Assembly (NCBI GenBank): GCA_918026815.1 | Contig: CAKJVC010000012.1 | Span: 558,001-622,000, forward strand | Reading direction: 5' to 3' | Source: Chalara sp. BL73 | Lineage: Eukaryota > Ascomycota > Leotiomycetes > Helotiales | Length of the DNA: 64,000 bases | Part shown: piece after piece, positions 10,914 to 20,729 of the stretch | Numbering within the stretch: position 1 is the stretch's first letter | How the letters are laid out: each line of letters opens with the position of its first letter | The notes under the pieces: generated by a model | Told to the model about the DNA's origin: nothing | Seen by the model: only the letters and a program-made list of their open reading frames with translations | Database searches by the model: none | Made by a program: the position numbers and the translations under genes

Positions 10914-11680
10914 CTACTTAGTACCTCCAGCTATAAAAGCAAAGTTCACTCCGATCCTTTTACTCTCCATTTCAGCGACTTTCCGCACCAAGTTCTCTGA
11001 CTTTGGGAGGACAATTTTTGCCCATCCCTTGAGTTCATCCTCTGTCGCAAATACAGATGTAATCGGAGACCCTTGTTTGATTTCGAAGGCGAGTCGGGCA
11101 TCCACGATGACCCTGGAGGTTATGTTAGAGCATGATTGGAATTTAGTGTGTGACTTACAAGCCGCCATTTTCAAATACAAGTTCCGTGCCTATACTGCCA
11201 ACTCGTCCCAGGTTTGCTAAGGGGATTTCGAATAACCCGTTTGCTGCTTGGACGCTGTTTAACGAGTGTATGTGCGACTTGCTATGGTATACTACTCGTG
11301 ATCCGCTGCTCCACAAGTGAACAACAATAACTTGCAGACCAGCTTGCATACCACCCCTCCTGAAAGAAAATATATGCCCTGAGTCGCTCCCGAATCTCCG
11401 ATAAAGTCCAAGACCGCACCATTCGAAGGTTGACTCGAGGATGGATCGTATACGCTGCGAAAATTTAGATGGGAAACACATCGCCATGCTCTCGATTACC
11501 AACCTCATCATCAAGGATGTTGAGCTTGCAAAATTCCAGGCCCTCCTCTGATAAGAGCGAATAACCCTTCTCTGCTATTTCAAAGACACGTTCCCCCACC
11601 ACGGGGTCTTCTACGCAAAAGAACCCCTCTTCTAGGATGGACTTTCTCGCGTCCTCCACCGAGAACGTTGTTGGCGCCAT
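10914..11680 (-). CDS. Conserved-looking fungal protein of unknown function (three exons, 223 aa)
   Basis: Exons 11680-11504, 11454-11159 and 11112-10914 sum to 672 nt in frame. The second intron (gtaagt...cctccag) is canonical; the first uses a weaker GTTGGT donor. I chose the start MAPTTFSVEDARKSILEEG; an in-frame ATG also lies 13 codons upstream. The N-terminus is helical (residues 1-70). The middle is beta-rich with evenly spaced hydrophobics and His residues (LQVIVVHLWSSGSRVVYHSK, GGLVIVDARLAFEIKQG), resembling a double-stranded beta-helix/cupin-like fold, but no complete metal-binding HxD...H set is clear. The function is not known. Confidence 0.6.
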
Positions 11681-12230
11681 GAAATGGTTGTGCGAAGATG
11701 TTTGATGGATCATGCCCAAACGATGACGGATAACATGATTTTGCGTTTGCAGCCTTCGGATTATCCTTCGGCAAAACGATGCGCCGTCAGGCTACCTTCC
11801 CTGCTTTGGCTTAGTGCACGGCTGTGTGAACCTTGCCCATTTAGCCGAGTACTTGAATGCTGGATCTCTGCCGAACTAGTCGATTCCGACTCACCGAATA
11901 TCCATTGTTGACACATTCCCTGGCTTCACCCATGTCACTACCTCTGCCTAACGGCTTTTATCTAGCTACTTGACTTAATTCAACAACTTCACGACCCACA
12001 CGGTATCACCATTTTCAGATTATCGCCATCTACTAAAACAGTGTAACGGCAGAGAGATAGGGTGTGGCTCGATGTAAGCATGATTTACTCTTGCAACCCG
12101 ATTCTGACCGAGAAGATCCTTGGTGCAAATTAGGCTGCAATGCTTTTTAGGCTGCAAAAGGTGAACCAAACTTCGAAGCTTTGAGAAAGTTAAGAACGAC
12201 ATCTAGCTGTCCTCCTTAGAACAACGATGG
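11681..12230. other. Intergenic region
   Basis: The 5' flank of the minus-strand gene. No gene or repeat recognised. Confidence 0.4.
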
Positions 12231-13040
12231 TCAGGCATTTGTTATGGTCGTCGCCTTCCGACTTACCAAACCGTTTCCACTATTCGCGATAAACGCATCC
12301 ACCAGCTCCTTTGCTCCGACCATTTCAGATTCAGGCATCCGCCTATCCTTCCACTCCACCCGATGGTATTTCTCACAACCAACCACTTCTGGCCAATGAT
12401 TTTGCGAATTTCCCCATTGTTGGCCAGCATCTGCTGGGAGGGTGACTGGTTGACATGCTCTGGAGTCGGCAGCATTTTGTTTTTCTTCTAGGCCCTGAGA
12501 GAAAGCGAAAGAGTATTGGACCATCGATTCCTCTGCCGTGGGGGTAAGATATCCACGAACGGGAATCCTGTCACTCTCCTACATAACTCCAGGTGAGCTT
12601 GCTGTAGAATTTTGATGTGCAACGTTAGGAGAGGCGGCCAACGTAACTCCCGATTGATTGTCTCTGGTATCTTCTAAATCTTGCAACTCATCAGTAGCAT
12701 GAAAATTATTGTGATTTGTTCGCACTTGTGTAGCGTCACAGTTTGCTTGTGGTATGCTGGCTTCATATATGTCGGGTTTCGTGCTAGGGGAGGTTGGTCT
12801 TGGACTTCGATGTAGATTGGAAGCTGAATGTCACCGGCTACGCTGTTTTCACCAACGATACCACTGTCTGACTGGCTGGTGACGAGAAGATTTGTGTGTA
12901 GGTTCACTGCGGTAAAGTCGTCCCTATCTGCAAGCTCTTCACCTGTAACAGATTGAGGATTAAATTTGCTTCTGGCTTGGAGGACAGCATTAAGACTACT
13001 ATGTGGTATTTCGGAATCGGCACAGGTAAGGAGAGGAGAG
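12231..13040 (-). pseudogene. Broken paralogue of the chromo-like protein at 22.7-24.7 kb
   Basis: Two modules match the intact minus-strand gene at 22721-24710. IPVRGYLTPTAEESMVQYSF corresponds to the IPVHGCFRL...VVYCLTF module. NNGEIRKIIGQK plus VVGCEKYHRVEWKD and MPESEMVGAKELVDAF corresponds to the chromo-like domain. The two halves of the chromo-like domain are in different frames, so a one-base shift has occurred near 12388. A TAG also lies just before ESDRIPV (about 12580). Upstream of it, a degraded N-terminal region stays partly open to about 13035. The name is by similarity to its intact neighbour 10 kb away. Confidence 0.7.
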
Positions 13041-13419
13041 TTGGATGTTGAGGAATGGAAGTTGTGTTCTGCCTGAAACGGAGTTGTACTTCAACTTTTT
13101 ATTGACTAGCACAATCTCGCCTCGCCTGACTATTCGGCGGACATTGACAGATCCGTACACGGCTAGTTTTCGTATTCGGAAAGGTGATCAGGTGATCTGT
13201 CATGCAGGACTGTGCAAACTCATTAATACATCCAACCATTCTTCCCTAATTCACCTCATCGTTCGACCTCCTCGTCAGTTCATGACAATCAGTCCACCCC
13301 CCTGAATCCTACGATTGTGATGCTGCGATAATCTGTCAAATACACCCACCTTCACATGCTCCATACCCTCCTTTGATCCCATTCCAACCGACTTCATATG
13401 TTCTAAATGGTTTACAAAT
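13041..13419. other. Intergenic region between two pseudogenes
   Basis: No coherent coding signal. It presumably contains the junction at which the squalene-epoxidase fragment was joined to unrelated DNA. Confidence 0.35.
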
Positions 13420-13908
13420 CCCTTTTCTCACCCTGCAAATAGGAGGCGGAATGACAGTAGCATTTAGCGATGTAGTCCTCCTCTCCGAACTCTTCGCCCT
13501 AGAAAATATCCCTAACCTAGGAGATACAGCTGCCGTACAGAGAGCCATGAAAGAATTCCACTGGAAACGAAAAACGCTCTCTACAATCGTCAACATTTTG
13601 TCAATGGGACTTACAGCCTATTCGCAGCCAAAGACCTCCATTTGAAGGCCCTTCGAAAAGGATGCTTTGCTTACTTCGAACGAGGGGGCAGTTGTATAGA
13701 TGGTCCTTCTGGTTTACTTGCGGGAATTATTAGACAACCTGTAGTACTCTTCTATCATTTTTTCTCCGTAGCTTTACTTTTCATTTGGATCGTCATGCAG
13801 GATACGATGGGGAGTCTTCTCGGCTTTTGGAAGTTCCCTTATGCGGTTGAGCAAAGTGTGCTTGTTTTCTGGAAGGGCTTGTGTGGTTATCTTCCCTTTC
13901 ATATTTAG
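13420..13908 (+). pseudogene. ERG1: 3' fragment of squalene epoxidase (squalene monooxygenase), frameshifted
   Basis: The translation matches the C-terminal third of fungal squalene epoxidase, the ER flavoenzyme that oxidises squalene in sterol synthesis. Seen: the FAD-site GGGMTVAFSDVVLL, then FHWKRKTLSTIVNILSM, then LKALRKGCFAYFERGG, DGPSGLLAGIIRQPVVLFYHFF, and a hydrophobic membrane tail to the stop at 13906-13908. The first part (to SMGL) and the rest are in different frames: one T is missing near 13612, where the paralogous phrase continues ..YSLFAAKDLHLKAL. The N-terminal two-thirds, including the dinucleotide-binding Rossmann motif, is absent. It is therefore a truncated, dead copy; a full ERG1 must lie elsewhere. 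Confidence 0.85.
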
Positions 13909-15869
13909 CGAGATGAGACCGTGAGAAATGGAGGCATCCTGGGGTGGCTGGTTTGCTTGGATCGGTGAAGATTGGTTGTTGTATTTCTTCGGCCACTGCT
14001 ACAGTTAGCGCCAGTAGTATTCGCAACACAGAGCTGGCCTAATGGGCTGACTGTTCTAGCCGCCGAATTTAGTTGGCGCCTGCCACGCTATCGGTTTCAG
14101 ATGTGCAGGTCCCTGCCAAATACTCAGTAACCTTCTCCTGCCCTAGAGCTTGAACCCCTACCAATCCATGCAGAAAGCGTCCCAATTCCAAGGCCTGTTT
14201 TCACAATCCCAGATCCACTTTCTACCACCAGCAAATGTCGCGTCATGTGGCTGAAGCGGGGAAGCGGGGGTCATGAAATCGTGATCCCCAAGCATAGCTT
14301 AAATTGCATACAATCCACCAGGAACACGAAATTATGACCCAAGCCCGCATGAATATGTGGCCAGCACAAGTCATCGATAGCAAGAACTAAAGCCGATAAC
14401 ACAGACGCTGGATACATTCGTAAGCCCTCCGAGCTTTTAGACAGTCTTATACGAGAACGGTGGGCTGGTATCCTAGAGCTCCCGCCCATGAAGATAAAAG
14501 TGTTGGTGTGTAGAGGAGGATTAATTAGCACCTCTAATCACATCTTAGTTTTTCTTGCCATGTCGAGTAGTACTTAAGGCTTCTTGAAGTCAAGGTATTG
14601 GCGCAAATGAGCCGCATTGTGACGTGCATGGTGGGAGCATGCAGGTTGTTCAAATTACTAGTCTCCGGGGAAGTCAGCCGCCCTACTCGGTGTGTGGATG
14701 GCATAGATCAGGCAGGCAGTGTGGGCTGGATGGTCCGAACTCACATCCACTTGAGGCATTCTTGGCAGTTGACCTGGGCTCTTGTTAAGGCTGCCGATTT
14801 AAGAAGCCATATTTGGCCTCCAATAGAGAACTCCAAATTCATATGATTATCTAGGGCTAGATGCACCGTGCCTCAATCGTGCGTTCTAGGAGTGTGATCC
14901 AACATATGAACTTCGATGCTTTGAAGCATTGGCTTCGTTAGAGACTGACCGGTTTGAGGTGAAACAATAGTGGAGGTTTGCACTTTCGTTCACGCTAAGA
15001 AGTATAAAGTAGTGTTCGTCTGTCTCTGAGATAACTAAATTTTCTTTCTGACATTTTCTATCCCTCCAAAGAAATCTCTAGCCACCACTCCGTATACTTA
15101 TTACCGCACATTCATGATGGCAATTTTAACCGAGGACTTAGTGCTTGTTGACCATGGGTGTGACAGATGTGTAAGTAATAATCTTGGATGATAAATATCT
15201 AATTGATTAAACAAAGCTGACAGAAATGGAATGAGTAGGGAAAGGATGTATGTAATAATCCCAGTTGCTGGCCTTATCGCAAGCGCCTCCCCATAGCTGC
15301 TATATTCTTTCTACTTTGCAATTTGCTGCAGTTACCGCCTAGCTAACAGATGAAATATCTAGCCGTGTACATGTTGTCCTTCCTGTGGTGGCGTAAGTAA
15401 CAATCTCAGATTTGAGTGATACAAGTCTAATAGAGATGGAATAAAAGACAGGTGGATGTGGGTGTGTAAGTAATTCTGAATCTAAGAATATGGTATCTGG
15501 GCAGAGATCTAATTAGAATAAATAGCAATCCTAGGTATAAATCTGAGAGGTTATAGGTGGTTTAGTTTTATACTGCTGGGAGGCCTTAGTATAGGTTTTC
15601 CTGATTTTGGTTAGGTTTTCCCTGTACTTTGATGCAAATGCAAAGGCTATATTATAAGATTTTTAAGCAATTTCAAGTCAATATTTTTAAGGTAAGAGAT
15701 TATCTGAATAACAACCTGGCTGGTTCGCAAATGAAGGAGAAGTCGGCTCGAGCGTGCTTATCATTAGCAATGAGATTAGCATTCTCCTAAGGTAGGACTT
15801 TTGAAAGGGTCAAACCAAGTTGTCGTATCTCGTGAGATGAAAGTCTATCAGTTATTCTACAATCATGTT
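13909..15869. other. Long intergenic region, contains repeat B copy 2
   Basis: Between 15110 and 15480 there are three splice-donor-like gtaagtaa sites (one preceded by a short Cys-containing open stretch, VDHGCDRC), which may be the ruin of a small intron-rich gene. I could not assemble a frame. Otherwise nothing beyond repeat B is recognised. Confidence 0.4.
14255..14425 (+). repeat. Dispersed repeat B, copy 2
   Basis: About 160 bp closely matching 8537-8700: gggtcatgaaatcgtgatcc, then caggaacacgaaattatgac, then gcctgataacacagacgctgg-like sequence. Same orientation as copy 1. The match ends abruptly near ggatacatt. Confidence 0.75.
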
Positions 15870-17240
15870 TCATCCAGCTCGTTTCCAGAACTTCCAACCC
15901 TCCCGATTTTCCTGCACTCCCACTCCAACCAGCTGTTCGATACCCTGAGCACCGATAGCATTCTCAAACTTTTCCTGATTGACTTCTTCACCACCCTTTT
16001 CCTCGCTGCCGTTTCGGATTACAGCAGGCCAAAGCACTCCCACTCCGTCGGCACCCAGGATAGTCTCATATTTCTGAAATCCTTCTGCGGTAAACTTCCG
16101 CTCTAGCTCTTGAATAGTTTCATCTTTAACGTCTGGCCGGAAGAGCGTGATAGCACATCCACCACCTCCAGCACCGGTGAGTTTAGTCCAGCCGATATCT
16201 GCATAATCCACGAGCTCGCGGATGCGCTCTAGGCGGGGGTGAGAGACCCCTAATGAAACCAGAAACCCGTGGTTAATATTGATCAAAGTACCCAAATGTT
16301 CGAGAGCGTCGGAGATGCCATTGCCACCAAAATCAGCGGATGAAATGAGCTCCAGTGCAGAAGTTGTGAGTTTGCCAATTCCATCTAATATTGACTCTGC
16401 CACTATAGGGTGATTGGTCCTTAGTGTCCTTACTTTCGCCACTTGCGTAGCTGTTGAGCGTGGTAGTCGTGTGTCAATGAGGAGAAGTGGCAGTTTCGGG
16501 AACTTGGTAAGAGGAGTGACTGATGATGATTCGGAGTAGGTTTTTTTGAATATCACGGCCTTTCCGCCCGCAGAAACCGTATTGTCCAGTCCACTTGGGT
16601 CTCCGTGTGTGCACAACTCGCCTACGAATGCCCAACGATTAATGCGTTCAATTTGTAGGTCTGCTTCTTCAGGAGGCTGATCAGGATGAGGTCCTGCAAG
16701 GGCACGTATCTGCAGAAGCAGTGCTGCACTGAAGCAGACGCTAACACTGGCACTGCTACCCAAACCGGCGCCAATTGGAATGGTGGATCGAAGAGTGTAG
16801 ATGGCCCCAGAGCTTTCAGGAGAGCCTAGGGAGAGGAAGAGGTAGAGGAAGGCGGTCGCAGATCGTACATGAATTTTGCGCTGCTCTTCTGGAAGGTCCT
16901 TCGAAACGGCCTCTGCATGCGGTTTGATGGCGTCGAATAATTCGGGGTCGACGGACGTGACAAGGGAGTAATAGAATTTTTTCTTGGAAGGTTGGTGGAA
17001 AATATCCCAAGGCAGAGTTTTAATATTCCAGGTATGATCCAAGCCAATGTCTCTGAAGTTCAGTTTGAGGGTGCGTTGGGACTTAGAGAGGGTGGTGACG
17101 AGGAGATAAGATCTCAGAGAGATGGCCGCAGCAATAGCTGGCTTGCCATATACGGCAGCGTGTTCACCGAAGACAATGACCTTTCCTGGTGCTGATACCA
17201 TGAATGCCGGCGCCATAGGTGATGAGGCTTTTCTCTCCAT
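15870..17240 (-). CDS. ERG12: Mevalonate kinase (single exon, 456 aa)
   Basis: It phosphorylates mevalonate with ATP to mevalonate-5-phosphate, an early cytosolic or peroxisomal step of sterol and isoprenoid synthesis. All GHMP-kinase hallmarks are present: motif 1 APGKVIVFGEHAAVYGKPA at residues 17-35; the ATP-binding loop PIGAGLGSSAS at 155-165; GDPSGLDNT at 213-221 with the presumed catalytic Asp219; and motif 3 TGAGGGGCAITL at 355-366. The length is normal for fungal enzymes. The start is the first ATG; a second at residue 9 (MAPAF) is equally possible. The C-terminal ~40 residues are Glu/Gly-rich and extend beyond the fold. Neighbours are not pathway partners except for the dead ERG1 fragment 2 kb downstream. 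Reading frame intact. Confidence 0.95.
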   Translation of the reverse strand: MERKASSPMAPAFMVSAPGKVIVFGEHAAVYGKPAIAAAISLRSYLLVTTLSKSQRTLKLNFRDIGLDHTWNIKTLPWDIFHQPSKKKFYYSLVTSVDPELFDAIKPHAEAVSKDLPEEQRKIHVRSATAFLYLFLSLGSPESSGAIYTLRSTIPIGAGLGSSASVSVCFSAALLLQIRALAGPHPDQPPEEADLQIERINRWAFVGELCTHGDPSGLDNTVSAGGKAVIFKKTYSESSSVTPLTKFPKLPLLLIDTRLPRSTATQVAKVRTLRTNHPIVAESILDGIGKLTTSALELISSADFGGNGISDALEHLGTLININHGFLVSLGVSHPRLERIRELVDYADIGWTKLTGAGGGGCAITLFRPDVKDETIQELERKFTAEGFQKYETILGADGVGVLWPAVIRNGSEEKGGEEVNQEKFENAIGAQGIEQLVGVGVQENREGWKFWKRAG

Positions 17241-17448
17241 GACCCTGATATGTAGAATCTGTCGATAGAGGGCTAAGTGGTTGGGCTACAAATGGAGATT
17301 TTTAAAGGGTGGTGATTTAGAAAGCGCAGCTTCAAAAAGCTATGCTTTCGGAACTCCGACCTAACTCGCGAGAGTCTAAGAAGTTACTGGGGTTTCCGGA
17401 GCTCAAATTAGGAAAGGTTTATTCTTGGCAGGGGGATTGGGAGAGCGG

Positions 17449-17503
17449 CCAATAGGTTCACGGGTCCCGTGAATTTAAAGATGAGCATGAGATTAGCCAC
17501 GTG
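17449..17503. promoter_or_regulatory. Promoter motifs upstream of mevalonate kinase
   Basis: CCAAT at 17449-17453, a perfect 8-1-8 inverted repeat TTCACGGGTCCCGTGAA at 17457-17473 (CGG-N3-CCG inside, the arrangement bound by many Zn2Cys6 factors), and an E-box CACGTG at 17498-17503, 210-265 bp before the ATG at 17240. SREBP-type bHLH regulators of sterol genes bind E-box-like sites. That this one is used is inference. Confidence 0.45.
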
Positions 17504-17997
17504 TCGTGTGCCAGAGTTGGGATGGAATATGGCAGTTACTTCATCCAGATCCACTCACATCTGAGGCTAGCTCATCCAAAGAAAATGTAGCTACTTGAGA
17601 TAGCTGCTAGATCAGAAGTGTGCTGATCGCAACATAGGCTGCGCTGGTGACATTAGTTGGTGCTAAATAAAATAAGATTAGTTGGTATCCAACGGTATCT
17701 TGTTAGAGGGAAGGCGTCAATCCCAGCGCCGACGAACACGAGCCGCTGTCTGGTGAGTCACCCGTTGCCTAGCAACGATTTGGATGAGTGGTTGAGTGAA
17801 GTCACATGGCGTCGAGCCCCACCACTCTTGCAGAGCCCGCAAAAACGACAGTTCTTCCTGCAAATAACAACAAGAAATCTTCATTGGGCGAGGCCATTTG
17901 TTTACAACTGTATTATTGAGGCAACGCAATGAGACACTAAAAATGGGCCTGCGCCTGGACCGTTGCATAGACAATAACGAGTGGTGACCCAACCAAA
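17504..17997. other. Intergenic region between divergent genes
   Basis: The 5' flank of the plus-strand gene at 17998. No separate gene is supported. Confidence 0.4.
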
Positions 17998-20355
17998 TTG
18001 ATGGCGGATTCCCAATCCAATACTTTTCAATTCGACATCAAAACTCACATCCACAAAATGTCGTCACGACGGGACTCAGATTTTGCGCGTCTAGAGCAGT
18101 TGCTTCAGGAAGAGCGGCGAAATCGACAAGAAGCAGACGAGCGGGCAGAACAGGAGCGACGACGTGCGGAGGACGAGCGGCGAATTCGACAAGAAGCGGA
18201 GTCTCGCGCTCAGATTGAAGGAAAGAAGACAAGGCCAACAACATTCGAAGAATATCTGCGTGCCTGTCATACACTCCTCTCGAAACCACTCCGTATCCAG
18301 ACGGACAGGAGCCTCAGCACACAGGGCTCAATCACCAGCCCAAAGAACAAGCCTTGCCCGACCCTGTTGAAACCTTGGACGGACTTTCCAGTACTGCAGC
18401 AGGAGCTTTTCGAAAGAATTTACGAATACATGCCACGAAACGCAGAACTATTCAGTTCCATCCAATATCTCACAGAACTCGGACAAGACCTTTGTGACCG
18501 GCCACTGGCAAGCGAGAAGGATTTGGAGGCATATCAGCGCCCAGCCGTTGAGCGACCAACAACGCACATCATCTCCCACCTTCAACAAATAGAAGCGGCC
18601 CGCCGTGAGTTCAATTTGGACGGTGGCATCATTTTTGAGAACCATGCCAACACTCTTAGTGATAGCAATGAAGAGGTCCAGCAAAGCCTGCAAGATCTCC
18701 GCATCTCAAGCAAAGGACAATCCTCAAGCTCGAATCCAAAACCGCGAAACGCCGATCAGATTTGTGTATACAAGGAGGCAGATGGTACAAGGAGCCTGTG
18801 TATGGTCGTCGAATACAAACCGCCTCACAAGCTGTCGGTCTTCAATCTACGGGCTGGTCTTTTGCGGGCAAACAGCGGCTGTATGAATGTCTCGGAGGAT
18901 GTCATCAATCGAATTACAATACCAACCGATCCAGAGGAGAAGTTTGTGTACCACTCTGAGTGGCTGACGGCAGCAGCTCTGACGCAAACTTATGGATATA
19001 TGATTGAGAACGGCCTTGAGTACAGCAAATTGGCTACTGGAGAAGCCGATGTTTTCCTCTTAATTAAAGAGGATGAACCACATACACTCTACTATCACCT
19101 CGCAGAACCCAACATTGAAGCCGAGGCGCAGAGCGAAGTCGACATCTTACTTTGTCGCACCGCAGTAGGTCAGACCTTAACTTTCAGCGTAATGGCGCTA
19201 GGCTCAAAGCCTCGCAGCCAAAAATGGCGAAATCACGCGCTAGAAACTGCCTGCAGGGCTGTGATCGATCACGAAGCAATCTTACGTCAAATACCCGCTG
19301 AAGAAAAGAGCTTGACTCCTCCACCCTCAGTATTTCATGCGCGAATCTATCCTTTCATGCGATCTCCGATCATGTTGAGACCTAGAAAGCCACGGAAGGC
19401 AAGGAATAGCTGTGGCTCTGCAGATATAATTGTGCACGAAGACCCGCAGAGTCCGTCTGGCTCATCAGATGAGACTTCAGACATTGATACCCCAAGCAAG
19501 CCAGGAGCTCGAACTCGCCAGTCCGGTACCGGACAGATGCGTTCCATCAAGTCATCACAGGCGGCTGAGGAGCGTGATATTCTCCACCGACAATATTGTA
19601 CACAGACCTGTTTATTAGGGCTTGTGCGAAAACATCCCTTGGACGATGCTTGTCCAAACGTAAATGCACATCGTGCTCATGGGGCTGGCAACCACCACGC
19701 TTTGGGGCGGAAGTCCCTTGCGAAACTTATGTTGCGTCAACTCGCTGATAACCCTGATAATGGATGTGAGTCACTCGGAAAGCAAGGCGCCCGTGGTGCT
19801 CTGTTCAGATTGACTTTGGAATCGTATGGATATACTTTCGTTGCCAAAGGGACCGTGCCGGCATTCAAAGCAAAGTTGAAGCACGAAGGTTTGGTTTACC
19901 GACACTTGGACCAGGTTCAAGGAGAGCTTATACCAGTCTACCTTGGCAATATCTCTCTGGTCCGTCCTTACTTTCTTGATATTGGGGTTAGAATAGTCCA
20001 TATGCTGCTTATGTCATGGGCAGGCGAGCAGGCACGTAAGGATTTGATGTCGGCCATGGGACGGGATTTGGCTGTGGAAACGAGCGGGGCGGTCACAAAG
20101 ATGTTGAATTGTGGAGTGAAGCATGGCGATGTACGGCCACCGAACGTGTTATGGAATCCCGAGATCAGAAATGTGGTGCTGGTAGATTTCGAGCGTTCAG
20201 ATATTTTGAAGCAGGTTTCAGTTCTCCAAGAGAAATCGCCAAACCGGATGTGGAAGCACTTCCATCTCAACCCTAAGGTGTCTTGTCGCACTCTTTCTAA
20301 CGACCTTTTCACCAATCCGAGTGATCAGCCCTGTCATCACACAAATGCGTACTAG
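17998..20355 (+). CDS. Coiled-coil / nuclease-like / protein-kinase-like protein (785 aa, one exon)
   Basis: Residues ~22-85 form a charged coiled coil (QEERRNRQEADERAEQERRR). A middle region contains ICVYKEAD...VVEYKPPHKL (around residue 260-276), which has the Asp...Glu-x-Lys spacing of PD-(D/E)xK nuclease-like folds. A basic, Ser/Pro-rich linker follows. The C-terminus is kinase-like: a glycine loop GKQGARGALF near 593, Lys in FVAKGT near 618, HGDVRPPNVLWN at about 709-720 (HGD in place of HRD), and VDFER near 728 in place of DFG. The key Lys, Asp, Asn and Asp are therefore present. This architecture is a large, rapidly evolving family in ascomycetes, compared by some to Crinkler-type REase-kinase proteins. 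The function is unknown; the frame is fully open. In-frame ATGs at 17998 and 18001 both fit. Confidence 0.8.
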   Translation: MMADSQSNTFQFDIKTHIHKMSSRRDSDFARLEQLLQEERRNRQEADERAEQERRRAEDERRIRQEAESRAQIEGKKTRPTTFEEYLRACHTLLSKPLRIQTDRSLSTQGSITSPKNKPCPTLLKPWTDFPVLQQELFERIYEYMPRNAELFSSIQYLTELGQDLCDRPLASEKDLEAYQRPAVERPTTHIISHLQQIEAARREFNLDGGIIFENHANTLSDSNEEVQQSLQDLRISSKGQSSSSNPKPRNADQICVYKEADGTRSLCMVVEYKPPHKLSVFNLRAGLLRANSGCMNVSEDVINRITIPTDPEEKFVYHSEWLTAAALTQTYGYMIENGLEYSKLATGEADVFLLIKEDEPHTLYYHLAEPNIEAEAQSEVDILLCRTAVGQTLTFSVMALGSKPRSQKWRNHALETACRAVIDHEAILRQIPAEEKSLTPPPSVFHARIYPFMRSPIMLRPRKPRKARNSCGSADIIVHEDPQSPSGSSDETSDIDTPSKPGARTRQSGTGQMRSIKSSQAAEERDILHRQYCTQTCLLGLVRKHPLDDACPNVNAHRAHGAGNHHALGRKSLAKLMLRQLADNPDNGCESLGKQGARGALFRLTLESYGYTFVAKGTVPAFKAKLKHEGLVYRHLDQVQGELIPVYLGNISLVRPYFLDIGVRIVHMLLMSWAGEQARKDLMSAMGRDLAVETSGAVTKMLNCGVKHGDVRPPNVLWNPEIRNVVLVDFERSDILKQVSVLQEKSPNRMWKHFHLNPKVSCRTLSNDLFTNPSDQPCHHTNAY

Positions 20356-20729
20356 CAAGATTGACTTACCAGTAGAATTCTATTTTTGTAAATTTTTGAT
20401 TTGTTTGTTTTTCTCACGTAACAATATTGATGTGTATGAGAATAGGTCCAGTCGTTCTCTCGATTGCATAAGAAACTAGCCATGATTCGGATAATATTTA
20501 ATAAAAGCTCAGAATAAAGATAAAGGATATATGAAAGAAAGTGAAGGCTAATAGAAATGATTGTTGTCAGAGGATCGCGTGTATACTTTAACTATAGGGC
20601 TCGATAGAAATCGCCTTTTTGAAACAAAACTAACAGAGACCGCTACAAAAACGTCAAATGTATAAAGTACAAGAAAATATCCGTCCCGCTCATGTCTTTC
20701 CACGAATAGCCATCAGTCGTCCACCTGCT
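20356..20729. other. Convergent 3' intergenic region
   Basis: AT-rich 3' flanks of two convergent genes; nothing else seen. Confidence 0.4.
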
